Shown here: positions 16,412 through 25,281 of the stretch, piece by piece
Numbering within the stretch: position 1 is the first letter of the stretch
Layout: each line of letters starts with the position of its first letter
Assembly: GCF_000520815.1 (NCBI RefSeq)
Contig: NZ_ASRY01000285.1
Coordinates: 1 to 64,000 of the forward strand
Length of the DNA: 64,000 bases
DNA from: Paenibacillus maysiensis
GTDB lineage: Bacteria > Bacillota > Bacilli > Paenibacillales > Paenibacillaceae
Reading direction: 5' to 3'
Notes under the pieces: generated by a model
What the model was told of the DNA's origin: nothing
Seen by the model: only the letters and a program-made list of their open reading frames with translations
The model's database searches: none
Program-made: the position numbers and the translations under genes

Positions 16412-17647
16412 TCAAGTTGAACGGCAGGTTACTGCCCAAAAGACGAGAGCCAGAGCACTGACACCAGCACCCAATAGACATACCCCGTTCCAGCCTGCAT
16501 ATGTGTACATATGCGTCGAAGCGATGGCCCCGGTGGCGCTGCCGATGGAATAAAATATCATGTAGCCTGCGGTCAATCGGCTGCGTGCCTCAGGACGTAC
16601 AGTGAAAATCATGCTCTGATTCGTCACATGCACAGCCTGTACCGCCAGATCCAGAAGGATAACGCCGAGGACCAAAGCGAACAGCGAGTGCTCGGTATAG
16701 CCGATAGGCAACCAGGATAGCAGTAGCAGAGCCAGCGCAATACCCGTCGTCCGCTGTCCTGAGCCTTGATCGGCGAGACGCCCTGCCCGAGCAGCCGCTA
16801 ATGCTCCGGCGACTCCGGCCAGACCAAAGGCCCCGATGGCAGTGTGTGAAAGAGATAGCGGCGGGGCACTGAGAGGCAGTACCAGCGAAGTCCACAATAT
16901 GCTGAACGCAGTAAAAATGAGCAAAGCCAGCACGGCTCGGACACGCAGAATCCGTTCTTGCACGAACAGGGTGAGAACCGAGCGAAGTAGCTGCGGATAG
17001 GATAGCGTTGCTCCTTTGGGTTCATTCTGTGGCAGCACCCGAAACAGCGCTACAGCCATGAATAGCGTCAATGCGGCAGAAACAAGGTACACCGAACGCC
17101 AACCCGCGAGATCGGTCAATACACCAGCCACGGTTCGTGCCAGCAGAATACCGATAACGACACCGCTGGTCACCAGACCAACGATGCGTCCGCGTTCAGC
17201 CGGGGCGGCCAAGGTCGAGGCGAACGCAACAAGTGTCTGTGTGACGACAGCCAGCAGCCCAACTGCTGCCATGCCCATGAGCAGGATTGTACGCGTGGGA
17301 GCCAGGCTAACTGCGACTAACGCCAGCACGGATAGGAGCAGTTGTCCGGTAATCAGCCGCCGTCGATTCAAAAGATCGCCAAGCGGGACGAGCAGAAACA
17401 GTCCCAATGCATAACAAATCTGCGTGACTGTAATGACGATGCCAACCGATGAATGTGTGATGCCAAACTCGTGCGCCAGCGCGTCCAGTAATGGTTGCGC
17501 GTAATAAATGTTGGCGACAGCCAGCCCACAGGCGATGGCAAATAGGAGTGCCACAGATCGGGACATGGAATGAACGGGGGCTGTTTCGGCAGCGTTGGCT
17601 ACAGTTTGATGGGGCAGGAGTACCGCTTTTTCTTCTGACGTCTTCAT
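16412..17647 (-). CDS. MFS transporter, drug:proton antiporter type
   Basis: 411 residues from ATG 17647; GTG and ATG codons a few bases upstream are possible alternatives because the ribosome site is weak. Twelve hydrophobic segments are visible. The N-terminal half contains GLAVANIYYAQPLLDALAHE, the motif-A region LGDLLNRRRLITGQLLL and a second-helix pattern typical of DHA1-like permeases. It is divergent from a TetR regulator with a palindromic operator between them, the common layout of a repressed efflux pump. The substrate is unknown. GC-rich, like the core genome. Confidence 0.85.
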   Translation of the reverse strand: MKTSEEKAVLLPHQTVANAAETAPVHSMSRSVALLFAIACGLAVANIYYAQPLLDALAHEFGITHSSVGIVITVTQICYALGLFLLVPLGDLLNRRRLITGQLLLSVLALVAVSLAPTRTILLMGMAAVGLLAVVTQTLVAFASTLAAPAERGRIVGLVTSGVVIGILLARTVAGVLTDLAGWRSVYLVSAALTLFMAVALFRVLPQNEPKGATLSYPQLLRSVLTLFVQERILRVRAVLALLIFTAFSILWTSLVLPLSAPPLSLSHTAIGAFGLAGVAGALAAARAGRLADQGSGQRTTGIALALLLLSWLPIGYTEHSLFALVLGVILLDLAVQAVHVTNQSMIFTVRPEARSRLTAGYMIFYSIGSATGAIASTHMYTYAGWNGVCLLGAGVSALALVFWAVTCRST

Positions 17648-17675
17648 TTTCACATACCACATCACTTTCTGTAAG

Positions 17676-17714
17676 TTACGTACCGATAAGTATAATATAC
17701 CGATTGGTAAGTAA
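17676..17714. promoter_or_regulatory. TetR-type operator between the MFS gene and its regulator
   Basis: TTACGTACC (17676-17684) and GGTAAGTAA (17706-17714) form an inverted repeat with one mismatch across 21 bp. Inside lie two direct TACCGAT copies (17681, 17698), and TACCGATTGGTA contains a smaller inverted repeat. It sits next to the start of the MFS gene, where its promoter should be. Confidence 0.7.
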
Positions 17715-17841
17715 TGATTTAGGTTAATATAACTTGTGTCCATATGAGATGTCAAGAGTTTATCATGTACATATTTGACAGTCGCTTCTGATAATCATAC
17801 AATCTTAATATACTGAACGATACGAAAAGAAGGGGTTATTT

Positions 17842-18423
17842 ATGGTTCGACCACGGGAATTTGATGAGGAAAAGGCATTGGATGCAGCGATGCAGCTTTT
17901 TTGGGAAAAAGGGTTCGAGGCTACGTCTTTAAGCGATTTAACCTCCAAAATGGGAATTCAGCGCCCCAGTATTTATGCTGCCTTTGGGGATAAAAAGCAA
18001 TTATTCGAAGCTGCGCTGCGCAAATATACACAATCCCACGCTGCTTATGTACAGTCCAGGCTGCTAAGTAGTGCTTCTGTCAAAGAAGCAATTTGCAATT
18101 TTTTTGAAGGGATAGTGGCAGAAGAATATGATGAAGGCCCTAACCGGGGGTGCTTTTGCATCAATACAATGGTAGAATTGGCCCCACATGATGAGAAGTT
18201 TGAAATTTTGACGAGGGAACATCAGATGTATCTTTCTACTGTATTTCAAGAAACCATCGAGCGTGGTATACGGTCAGGGGAGCTTGAGACTACTACGGAG
18301 GCGCGAGCTTTGGCTCATACGATGATCTCGTTGTTAATCGGGATTACCGTAATGATGAAGTCACGTCCGGAGCGTTCCTTTGTGGATCATGCGGTTGCGA
18401 CTACACTTATGTTATTGAAGTAA
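17842..18423 (+). CDS. TetR/AcrR family regulator
   Basis: 193 residues, ATG after AAGAAGGGG. The N-terminal helix-turn-helix is clear: DEEKALDAAMQLFWEKGFEA then TSLSDLTSKMGIQRPSIYAA and FGDKKQLFEAAL. The C-terminal ligand domain (GCFCINTMVELAPHDEKF) resembles the YxaF/LmrA-like C-terminal group that carries a Cys pair. It is divergent from an MFS exporter, 194 bp apart, with a TetR-type palindrome between them, so it most likely represses that exporter. Confidence 0.9.
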   Translation: MVRPREFDEEKALDAAMQLFWEKGFEATSLSDLTSKMGIQRPSIYAAFGDKKQLFEAALRKYTQSHAAYVQSRLLSSASVKEAICNFFEGIVAEEYDEGPNRGCFCINTMVELAPHDEKFEILTREHQMYLSTVFQETIERGIRSGELETTTEARALAHTMISLLIGITVMMKSRPERSFVDHAVATTLMLLK

Positions 18424-18454
18424 CTTCTTTCATATAGCTGATAGTACTTGAGAG

Positions 18455-18649
18455 TTGTATTTTGGCTTTACTAAAAGCTGTGCCATGAATTTTTCACCTT
18501 ATGTAAGGGTTAATGCTGTGGTACCAACGATGGTAAAAAGATCCAGACATTATACGGGAGCGACGGCAGCGGATATTGCACTGCGAGAAGTGACACGTTT
18601 TGTACAGAAGCATACTGCTTTGGATGAAATTATTTTTGAGTGGGTATAA
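18455..18649 (+). pseudogene. Chimeric debris: SDR fragment joined to macro-domain C-terminus
   Basis: One open frame of 64 codons joins two unrelated pieces. GFTKSCAMNFSPYVRVNAVV resembles the 'GLTKSxAxExAPxxIRVNAVxP' segment of short-chain dehydrogenases. HYTGATAADIALREVTRFVQ followed by KHTALDEIIFEW resembles the last helix and strand of a macro domain. Neither is complete and there is no good ribosome site, so it is read as remnants of two lost genes. Confidence 0.6.
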
Positions 18650-18662
18650 GGGGGAGAAGTGA

Positions 18663-19217
18663 ATGCATGAGGAGCAAAATCAGGAACATTGGCCAGTGTG
18701 GGCTACGGAGCCTGTAAAAATAGTGAATCCTGATCCTGACTGGTCAGAGCAGGGCTTGCAGGTTATTCACGAGTTGCGGGAGCTGCTACTGCCGTTTAAG
18801 GTGACGGAAATGGAGCACATAGGAAGCACGGCAATTCCCAATCTTTCCGCCAAGCCCATCATAGACATTATGGCAAAATTGGAATCCTGGGATAGGCTGA
18901 AACAGATTGTCTCTGCTTTGCAACCAGCAGGCTGGAGCTATGTTCCGCCTGAGCTGGACGGTCGGGAATGGAGAAGATTTTTGGTTAAAGTGGAACAGGA
19001 TCAAAGAAAGGGACATCTGCATCTGATGCTGGAAAATGAGGAGCATTGGGATCAACAACTGTTGTTTCGGAACCGTCTTCGTGAACGGCCTGAGCTGGTT
19101 CAGCAATATGATGCATTAAAAAGGAAGCTGGCAATGGAAAATCAGCATGATCGTGAAGCGTATACGGACGCTAAAACCGATTTTGTGCAAAACGTTCTGG
19201 ATGCCGGACCATCCTAA
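18663..19217 (+). CDS. GrpB family protein (UPF0157)
   Basis: 184 residues, ATG after GGGGGAGAAG. VKIVNPDPDWSEQGLQVIHE, TEMEHIGSTAIPNLSAKPII and DIMAKLES are the hallmark block of GrpB/UPF0157 proteins, a branch of the nucleotidyltransferase fold with the G-S-T-A loop and Asp. The central region (LDGREWRRFLVKV, HLHLMLENEEHWD) and the C-terminal YDALKRKLA helix also fit. In some genomes the domain is fused to CoaE; here it stands alone. The biochemical role is not established. Confidence 0.9.
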   Translation: MHEEQNQEHWPVWATEPVKIVNPDPDWSEQGLQVIHELRELLLPFKVTEMEHIGSTAIPNLSAKPIIDIMAKLESWDRLKQIVSALQPAGWSYVPPELDGREWRRFLVKVEQDQRKGHLHLMLENEEHWDQQLLFRNRLRERPELVQQYDALKRKLAMENQHDREAYTDAKTDFVQNVLDAGPS

Positions 19218-19298
19218 AGATTAGGACGGCCGGACATCCCGGTTTTTCACATTGTTATTATAGAAGGTAGAATCGCGGATAGGGGAATGGCCGGCTGA

Positions 19299-20483
19299 TT
19301 ACAGACGTTTCAAGAATACGCAGATGCGCTCCAAAGCGATTTGCAGCTGTTCCTGCGACGATGCGTACGAGCAGCGGATAAAGCCCTCGCCGCCCGGTCC
19401 GAATGCGGAGCCGGGTACGGTAATGACACCCTCTTCTTCCAGTAACCGCTTGGCAAACTGCTCTGAGCTTAAGCCCGTGTGTGTAATGGATGGAAAAGCG
19501 TAGAAGGCACCGTTCGGTTCATGGCACGGCAGTCCTGTCTGACGCAAGCTTTCAACAAACCATTTTCTGCGCAGATTGTACGATTCCATCATGCGGTCTT
19601 TTTCCTCCAGCCCGTGGCGCAGGGACTCAATAGCGGCAATTTGTCCGATAATAGGAGCGCACATAACGGTATATTGATGGATTTTCAGCATGGCTGAAAT
19701 CAGCTCCTGCGGGCCGCATACATAGCCGACTCTCCAGCCCGTCATCGCAAAGGCCTTGGAAAAGCCGCTGATGAGCAGGGTTCGTTCTTTCATGCCCGGC
19801 AAAGCGGCGAAGCTTACATGCTTCTGTCCATAGGTCAGTTCACCATAAATTTCATCGGAGATCACGACTAGATTATGCTCCTCCACCAAGCGGGCAATCG
19901 GTAGCCAGTCCTCATAAGTCATTACTCCACCTGTCGGATTGTTCGGATAACAGAGAATAAGCACTTTGGATCGTGGAGTCAGCTTGGCTTTGAGCGCTTC
20001 AGCCGTCAGCTTGAACTGCTGATCAGCAGAGGTCTCAACCGTTACCGTATGCCCTCCATTCAGGAATGTGATCGGTGAATACGAAATATAGCAGGGAGCC
20101 GGAATGAGAATTTCATCGTGTTCCGTAATCAGGGCGCGGAGCGCTAAATCCAGCGCTTCACTGCTGCCGATCGTTACCATGATTTCATTTGCCGGATTGT
20201 AGGACGTGTTAAAGCTGCTCTCCAGATACCCGGAAATCTCCTCACGCAGCTCGGGAAGACCAGCATTCGGTGTGTACGAGGTCTTGCCATTTTCCAGTGC
20301 TGTGATACAAGCCCTTCTGACATGTTGAGGGGTCACAAAGTCCGGTTCACCGACACCAAGCGAAATAATATCTTTTCTGCCTGCGCTATATTCAAAAAAC
20401 TTACGGATGCCTGAAGGCGGCATTTCCCGTACAGCTGGAGTTAAAAAATCGCTTATAGATACTGTGGTCGATACGTTCGTCAT
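19299..20483 (-). CDS. Pyridoxal-phosphate aminotransferase, probable alanine transaminase (AlaT-like)
   Basis: 394 residues from ATG 20483 with AAGGAGG 8 bases upstream. Class I/II fold motifs: SLGVGEPDFVTPQHV near residue 35, SSEALDLALRAL, CYPNNPTGGVM, VVISDEIYGELTYG, the PLP-lysine in LLISGFSKAFAMTGWRVGYV and the Arg in GGEGFIRCSYASS. The family includes PatA, AspC-like and YugH (AlaT) enzymes. A T-box leader with an alanine (GCC) specifier precedes it, which argues for a role in alanine supply. The assignment is inference from the leader, not from the active site. Confidence 0.85.
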   Translation of the reverse strand: MTNVSTTVSISDFLTPAVREMPPSGIRKFFEYSAGRKDIISLGVGEPDFVTPQHVRRACITALENGKTSYTPNAGLPELREEISGYLESSFNTSYNPANEIMVTIGSSEALDLALRALITEHDEILIPAPCYISYSPITFLNGGHTVTVETSADQQFKLTAEALKAKLTPRSKVLILCYPNNPTGGVMTYEDWLPIARLVEEHNLVVISDEIYGELTYGQKHVSFAALPGMKERTLLISGFSKAFAMTGWRVGYVCGPQELISAMLKIHQYTVMCAPIIGQIAAIESLRHGLEEKDRMMESYNLRRKWFVESLRQTGLPCHEPNGAFYAFPSITHTGLSSEQFAKRLLEEEGVITVPGSAFGPGGEGFIRCSYASSQEQLQIALERICVFLKRL

Positions 20484-20510
20484 GTTGATTTCCTCCTTTT
20501 TGAAAAACAA

Positions 20511-20757
20511 AAAAACCCGCCCCTGTAAAGGGACGAGTTTATACCCGTGTTACCACCCTAGTTTCATTCCATAAGAAATGACACTCTGTTCACGTATCCA
20601 TTAATACGTGTTCCGGTTAACGCTGGAAAGGCGGCAGAGCTTACTTCAGGTTCAGCCCGCTTCTCGGAGATGGCGTTCGGCTACCCTCGGAATGTTGGCT
20701 TTCACCTGCCCCAACTCTCTGCAAATCCGCTGTATAGCTTACTCGTTCTCGTCATTG
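20511..20757 (-). ncRNA. T-box riboswitch leader, probable tRNA-Ala specifier
   Basis: On the minus strand the order is: stem I start (GACGAGAACGAGTAAGC, near 20755), AGAGAG, the apical GGTGAAAGCC, the specifier loop GAAC-GCC-A (GCC at 20674-20672), the T-box AACTAGGGTGGTAACACGGG (20563-20544) and the terminator CTCGTCCC...GGGGCGGG with seven T. The pattern GAA-N-codon-A matches the glycine leader of glyQS (GAAA-GGC-A), so the codon is read as GCC, alanine. Uncharged tRNA-Ala would pair and prevent termination, raising aminotransferase synthesis. Confidence 0.92.
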
Positions 20758-20786
20758 AAATTTGTTACCGTATCAAGTTAGGTGTA

Positions 20787-20815
20787 ATTATAAGCACAAC
20801 ATTTCAGGATGGCAA
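20787..20815 (-). promoter_or_regulatory. Sigma-A promoter of the T-box/aminotransferase transcript
   Basis: TTGCCA (20815-20810) and TATAAT (20792-20787) on the minus strand with a 17-bp spacer, placing the start about 20 bp before the T-box stem I. Confidence 0.75.
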
Positions 20816-20954
20816 GTCTTTTTTTATGAAATTAAAGACAGGAGCATCATCATTGACGATTGGAAAATAACGTATATAGTGGTATCAAGGGGGATTGGGC
20901 CCCCGATTTCACCATGATTTTTGACAATATTGGCTAGAGAGGGATGGTGTCCAT

Positions 20955-21560
20955 ATGAACGTATTTGAACGCTTTAACGGCAAGGTTTTGCCTACGGGAT
21001 GGGGCTGGATCAACGAACCGACTGTATGGAGATTCGATGAATCCAATAATTTACAGGTATCTGCACCTTCACAGGCGGATTTCTTTAGAGATCCGTCCGG
21101 CGCAGCGATAAAATCGTCTGCACCCTTTTTGCATACAACGCTTCAAGGTGATTTTATAATATGGACGAGGGTTCGTGTCGATATGAAGCAGCCTTATGAC
21201 TCAGGATGCTTGATGATTATGGCGGATGATACCCATTGGGCCAAGCTATGCTTTGAATACTTTGAAAGCACTCCCTCTATTCTTAGTGTGGTCACACGGG
21301 ATACGTCCGATGATTGTATATCTGGGACGATGGACGTTTCCAATCCGTATTTGCGAGTGGCAAGAGCCGGCAATTGCTTTGCCTTTCATTATTCATCAGA
21401 CGGTCAGCAATGGAAGTTGGCGAGATATTTTGGCATGGATGTTCCAAACGAGCTAAAGGTCGGGGTCGTTGCACAATCTCCGGTCGGAGAAGGTTGTGAT
21501 GTTACTTTTGATGCCTTGAATGTGGAAAATCATGTATCCGGGGACATACGAACTGTGTAA
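20955..21560 (+). CDS. DUF1349 domain protein (concanavalin-like fold)
   Basis: 201 residues. WRFDESNNLQVSAPSQADFF, GDFIIWTRVRVDMKQPYDSG, CLMIMADDTHWAKLCFEYFE and VGVVAQSPVGEGCDVTFDAL are the beta-strand blocks of DUF1349 proteins, which have a laminin-G/concanavalin-like sandwich and are suspected carbohydrate binders. There is no signal peptide, so it is probably cytoplasmic. Nothing around it suggests a partner; the next gene is a membrane protein 70 bp downstream and may be co-transcribed. Confidence 0.8.
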   Translation: MNVFERFNGKVLPTGWGWINEPTVWRFDESNNLQVSAPSQADFFRDPSGAAIKSSAPFLHTTLQGDFIIWTRVRVDMKQPYDSGCLMIMADDTHWAKLCFEYFESTPSILSVVTRDTSDDCISGTMDVSNPYLRVARAGNCFAFHYSSDGQQWKLARYFGMDVPNELKVGVVAQSPVGEGCDVTFDALNVENHVSGDIRTV

Positions 21561-21629
21561 TAAACGGAGAGAGCATTTCTATAAACAAATATGGACGCAT
21601 AACGTATATACGTATATTTATGTAGGGGG

Positions 21630-22352
21630 TTGGACGAGAGTTTGCTGTTTAAAGGAAAGAGATATAAGCTACCCGGCTTATTGGGTGTACTGCTTGTAGC
21701 TACGTTGGGATGTTGTGGGCTTATTATGTATGTGCAGTCCACAAGTGGGACGAAAATGTATCAATTTTTGTACTGGGATCTATTTCTGGCATGGGTCCCA
21801 GTCTTGATTTCTTTGGGAATGCTCGCCTTATCCAGGCTGGGAAACATAAAAGTGAGAAGGCTCCTTTTATTATTTGCTGGAGTCGTATGGTTGTTTTTTC
21901 TGCCGAATGCGCTGTATTTGCTGACTGAATTACTGCATGCATTCCGTTTTTATGATGTGAATCCTGACTCGCGTTTTTGGCTGAATACTCAATTTTGGTT
22001 GATCTTATTTACGTCTTTTTCGGCGGCAGGGATTGGTCTTTTTCTTACTTCCATTTGTATATTTATGATCCACCGTATGCTGCAAAAGGTTTGTTCCGGC
22101 TGGCTTGCGTGGGCTATCGTTTTTATGTTCCTGTGGCTGTCCAGTGTAGGTGTATATATCGGCAGATTTGCTCGCTGGAATAGCTGGGATGTGGCGTTGC
22201 AACCCATGGTGATCGTGATGGATGTTTGGAAATGGGTCGTACATGCCGGAGCAAGGCTTCATTTGTTGTCTTTTAGCTGGCTGGTGTTTGGAATCGCGGT
22301 CATTTTTTATCTGTTGATCTATATCTCTTTAAGTGAGGAGAAGCAAGCTTAG
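21630..22352 (+). CDS. DUF1361 membrane protein
   Basis: 240 residues if TTG 21630 is the start; TTG 21642 is about equally likely given the position of AGGGGG. About six or seven membrane segments are visible. FLYWDLFLAWVPVLISLGML, VVWLFFLPNALYLLTELLHA and WLSSVGVYIGRFARWNSWDV are the signature blocks of DUF1361, with the conserved FFLPNAxYLxTDL-like motif. Function is unknown. A second DUF1361 gene lies at 56841, so the window carries two diverged paralogues. A terminator follows directly. Confidence 0.8.
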   Translation: MDESLLFKGKRYKLPGLLGVLLVATLGCCGLIMYVQSTSGTKMYQFLYWDLFLAWVPVLISLGMLALSRLGNIKVRRLLLLFAGVVWLFFLPNALYLLTELLHAFRFYDVNPDSRFWLNTQFWLILFTSFSAAGIGLFLTSICIFMIHRMLQKVCSGWLAWAIVFMFLWLSSVGVYIGRFARWNSWDVALQPMVIVMDVWKWVVHAGARLHLLSFSWLVFGIAVIFYLLIYISLSEEKQA

Positions 22353-22395
22353 GCCGAGGATACGTATTCCACGAATACGGGTCTCGGCCTTTTTA
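22351..22395. terminator. Bidirectional terminator after the DUF1361 gene
   Basis: AGGCCGAG pairs with CTCGGCCT, with an inner CGTATTC/GAATACG stem, and five T follow. It begins inside the TAG stop codon. Confidence 0.85.
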
Positions 22396-22409
22396 CATAT
22401 GGGAAGCCA

Positions 22410-23339
22410 TCAGCTAAGGTTGTCCTCCCTGTGTTCTTCATAAAGCACACGCACCAGCAGATCCTGACTGAAATTGCCGAATCTTTTGCCGAAAATGGTG
22501 AGACCCCCTTTATTCTGCGGCTGATCGGATACGGATAAACGTAATGTAATATCACTTTTATAGTTCAGGCCGATATCCTCCAGTGTGACTTCGGATATAC
22601 GGCATCCGTCGATGAAGCTTCCATGTTGATTGATGCGGATTAATTTGAGCATGCCGTATTGGTTCAGGTGCGGCGGCCACCAATCGGGATTGAGGACCCC
22701 GGGCACTTCTCCAAAGTCCCCGGCGCTGGTCCAGTGACCGATGGGAATATCATTCACATGAAAACAAATATCGGACGGGTATTCCTCACAATAACCCGGT
22801 GCTTCTGAGCCCAGCTCTGCGGAAAATTGAATTTCGGTAAAGGATTGATTCTCTTTGAGATAGTTAGGAATTCGATATTCCAGAAAACCATCTGCCATCC
22901 AGATCATTTCAGAATCCAGCCGCCCGGGATCTGCAAAATAGCGGGGATCATCAAAATCGCCAATAATGCTGTCTCTGGTCACCAAGCCGCAGGTTGGCAC
23001 TGCCTGATAGTTACTATAATGACCGATGCGAATTTCAACCTCATACACATTCTTCTGCTCTCTGCTACGCAAGTCCACCATCAGCTTTTCCTTATTCAGA
23101 TAGCACATTTTTCGGGTTCCGTGCTTGCCACTCACGGTATTGATCTCGACAAGGCCACATTCCTCCAGCTTACGAATATGCATCGTAATCGTGCCGTTGC
23201 TCAGGTCAAGTTTGTTAGCGATGTCATTCATACTTTGTCCTTGATGGGCGGCGAGTAATTCCAGAATTTGAATGCGGATTTCCGAACCGAGCGCTTTGAA
23301 AATGTCTAGCCCTGACATTAAGTCCTTAATATAAATCAT
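22410..23339 (-). CDS. ArsR-type winged-helix regulator of the arabinoside operon
   Basis: 309 residues, ATG after AAGGAAGG. Residues about 8-80 form an ArsR-like winged helix (LDIFKALGSEIRIQILELLA, MNDIANKLDLSNGTITMHIR). The remaining 220 residues form a beta-rich domain (FLEYRIPNYLKENQSFTEIQ, CFHVNDIPIGHWTSAGDFGE) that I do not recognise and that probably senses a ligand. It is divergent from the solute-binding protein gene across 507 bp rich in repeated motifs, so it most likely controls the transporter/GH43 operon. Unlike metal-sensing ArsR proteins it has no Cys-x-Cys metal site. Confidence 0.75.
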   Translation of the reverse strand: MIYIKDLMSGLDIFKALGSEIRIQILELLAAHQGQSMNDIANKLDLSNGTITMHIRKLEECGLVEINTVSGKHGTRKMCYLNKEKLMVDLRSREQKNVYEVEIRIGHYSNYQAVPTCGLVTRDSIIGDFDDPRYFADPGRLDSEMIWMADGFLEYRIPNYLKENQSFTEIQFSAELGSEAPGYCEEYPSDICFHVNDIPIGHWTSAGDFGEVPGVLNPDWWPPHLNQYGMLKLIRINQHGSFIDGCRISEVTLEDIGLNYKSDITLRLSVSDQPQNKGGLTIFGKRFGNFSQDLLVRVLYEEHREDNLS

Positions 23340-23373
23340 AGCTATAGACCTTCCTTATCTCTAAAAAATGTAT

Positions 23374-23387
23374 TGTAAGCGCTTATA
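23374..23387. promoter_or_regulatory. cre-like CcpA site near the regulator gene
   Basis: TGTAAGCGCTTATA fits the catabolite-responsive element consensus with one mismatch (final CA). It lies 35-48 bp upstream of the ArsR-type regulator start. Confidence 0.55.
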
Positions 23388-23630
23388 TATTTGTTTTGAC
23401 TTATGTTAAAATAAAATCAGAAAGAAGTAAACTGCTTTGCTGTAAATTATTTTTATGAAAATAAAAAGGAGAGTGAAACGAACCCCAGAATCGATTTTTC
23501 ATAAAAATAAACGTATTAAAGTTATTTTATTGAATTATTCAGTTAAAATAAACTTAAATACGTTTTAATTTAACTTTTCATGCTATTCAATTCTATACTT
23601 TATATTTGTTTGAAAAGATTTAAAAATACA

Positions 23631-23679
23631 TTGACGAACCGTTGAACGACATGCTATATTTTGCTTGTAAACGAATACA
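23631..23679 (+). promoter_or_regulatory. Promoter with cre-like site for the sugar ABC operon
   Basis: TTGACG (23631-23636) and TATATT (23655-23660), spacer 18. TGTAAACGAATACA (23666-23679) matches the cre consensus with one mismatch and would lie at the transcription start, where CcpA represses. Confidence 0.6.
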
Positions 23680-23846
23680 TTATTGATAAAGTAAAATGTT
23701 AATTATATGGCGCATGAGAGGGATGATGATCACAGGCTGAGTGTACAACAGATGATGTACCGCACAGGTGAATACAGCCCAAGTGGTATAAGTTTATTTT
23801 AACACTATATGTATGCGGTTTCATTTCAATTTTAGGAGGGGTCGCG

Positions 23847-25190
23847 TTGATAAAGAAAAAAGGTTTTGCAATGACAATGGTTGTGCTGTTGTTGATGGTT
23901 GCTGCACTGGCTGGCTGTAGTGGAGGAAGCTCCAGTAGTGATGGAAGCAAGGAGCTAACGTTCATGTTCCGTGGCGGAACAGATGAGCAGAAGGCATATA
24001 AGGAAGTCATTAAGAAATTTGAAGAGGAACATCCTGGAGTAAAGGTTAAAATGGTCGTGACAGCAGCGGATCAATATGCTACAAAGCTCAGAGCTGCGAT
24101 CACAGGGAATAATCTTCCAGATGTCTTTTATTTTAACCCTGGAGATGTGAAGGCTTATGTAAATAGTGGGGTACTGAAGGACCTCACCCCTTACATTGAG
24201 AAGAACAAGGATATAAACCTGGATAACATTTGGAAATACGGTGTGGATTTGTATCGCTATGACGGTAAAATGGCTGGTCAAGGAAATATTTACGGTATGC
24301 CAAAGGACGTGGGTCCATTCGCACTCGGCTACAACAAAACGATGTTCGAAAAAGCGGGCGTTCCCTTGCCTGATAAAGACAAACCGTATACATGGGATGA
24401 ATTCATCAAGGTCAGCGAAGAGTTGACCAAAGATACCAATGGTGACGGCAAGCCAGATCAATACGGTACAGGCTTTAACGTTCAGTGGGCATTGCAAGCC
24501 TTTGTATGGAGCAATGGGGCAGATTGGCTGGATGAGAGCAAAACCAAAGTAACGATTGATGATCCGAAATTTGCGGAAGCGCTTCAGTACTTTGCTGATA
24601 TGCAAAACAAATATAAAATTACACCTGGTATTGAACAATCACAAACACTGGACACCTATCAACGCTGGATGAAGGGCGAAATGGCATTCTTCCCGGTAGG
24701 TCCTTGGGATATGAGTACATTTGAAAAACTGCCATTTGAATATGATCTGTTGCCTTTCCCGGCAGGATCGACTGGCAAATCGGCAACATGGATTGGTTCT
24801 CTGGGTATCGGTGTCTCTTCTAAAACAAAGTACCCGGATGAATCTGTAGCTCTGGTCAACTATCTGACGACTTCCAAAGAAGGAATGAAGCAGCTCGTAG
24901 ACGCAAAGGTACAAATTCCGAATCTGCTGGATATGGCGGATGAGTGGGCCAAAGATACGAAAACCAAGCCTGTTAACAAACAAGAATTTATTGATATTGT
25001 GAATGACTATGGTCGCTCGTTGCCAGGCAACTATACGTATAATGCCGAATGGTACGATATTTTCTTCACTGATATCCAACCTGTGCTGGACGGCAAGATT
25101 ACGGCAGCGGATTATGTGAAACAGGAGCAGCCAAAGATGCAGAAACTGCTGGATAAAGCGGTGGAGCAAGAGAAAAAATCACAGAAATAA
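23847..25190 (+). CDS. Sugar ABC transporter solute-binding lipoprotein
   Basis: 447 residues from TTG 23847 after AGGAGGGG. A lipoprotein signal ends at [11 protein letters not shown]. The body is a family 1 extracellular solute-binding protein: [60 protein letters not shown]. It is anchored outside the membrane and hands an oligosaccharide to the two permeases encoded next. The GH43 enzyme in the same operon points to arabinose- or xylose-containing oligosaccharides. No ATPase gene is in the operon, as is usual for CUT1 systems that share MsmX. Confidence 0.9.
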   Translation: MIKKKGFAMTMVVLLLMVAALAGCSGGSSSSDGSKELTFMFRGGTDEQKAYKEVIKKFEEEHPGVKVKMVVTAADQYATKLRAAITGNNLPDVFYFNPGDVKAYVNSGVLKDLTPYIEKNKDINLDNIWKYGVDLYRYDGKMAGQGNIYGMPKDVGPFALGYNKTMFEKAGVPLPDKDKPYTWDEFIKVSEELTKDTNGDGKPDQYGTGFNVQWALQAFVWSNGADWLDESKTKVTIDDPKFAEALQYFADMQNKYKITPGIEQSQTLDTYQRWMKGEMAFFPVGPWDMSTFEKLPFEYDLLPFPAGSTGKSATWIGSLGIGVSSKTKYPDESVALVNYLTTSKEGMKQLVDAKVQIPNLLDMADEWAKDTKTKPVNKQEFIDIVNDYGRSLPGNYTYNAEWYDIFFTDIQPVLDGKITAADYVKQEQPKMQKLLDKAVEQEKKSQK

Positions 25191-25281
25191 TGCGTAAATA
25201 GCGGATAAGGGATGATGTTAGTGGCTGATACCATGCTGCTGACATCATCTTCATTCCAAATTAGAAACAGAGGTGAGCCCT

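Larger units (their letters stand above)
23340..23846. promoter_or_regulatory. Regulatory intergenic region of the arabinoside operon
   Basis: AT-rich, 507 bp, no gene. Three copies of GTTAAAATAAA occur: 23405-23415, 23542-23556 (15 bases, GTTAAAATAAACTTA) and 23789-23803, where the same 15 bases are exactly inverted. A separate perfect 15-bp inverted repeat pairs TTATTTTTATGAAAA (23447-23461) with its complement at 23496-23510. These are candidate operators for the divergent ArsR-type regulator. Confidence 0.65.

Noticed and set aside
23955-24638. 227-codon frame opposite the sugar-binding protein
   Set aside because: It is the antisense shadow of a clear lipoprotein gene, with no ribosome site and no family pattern.
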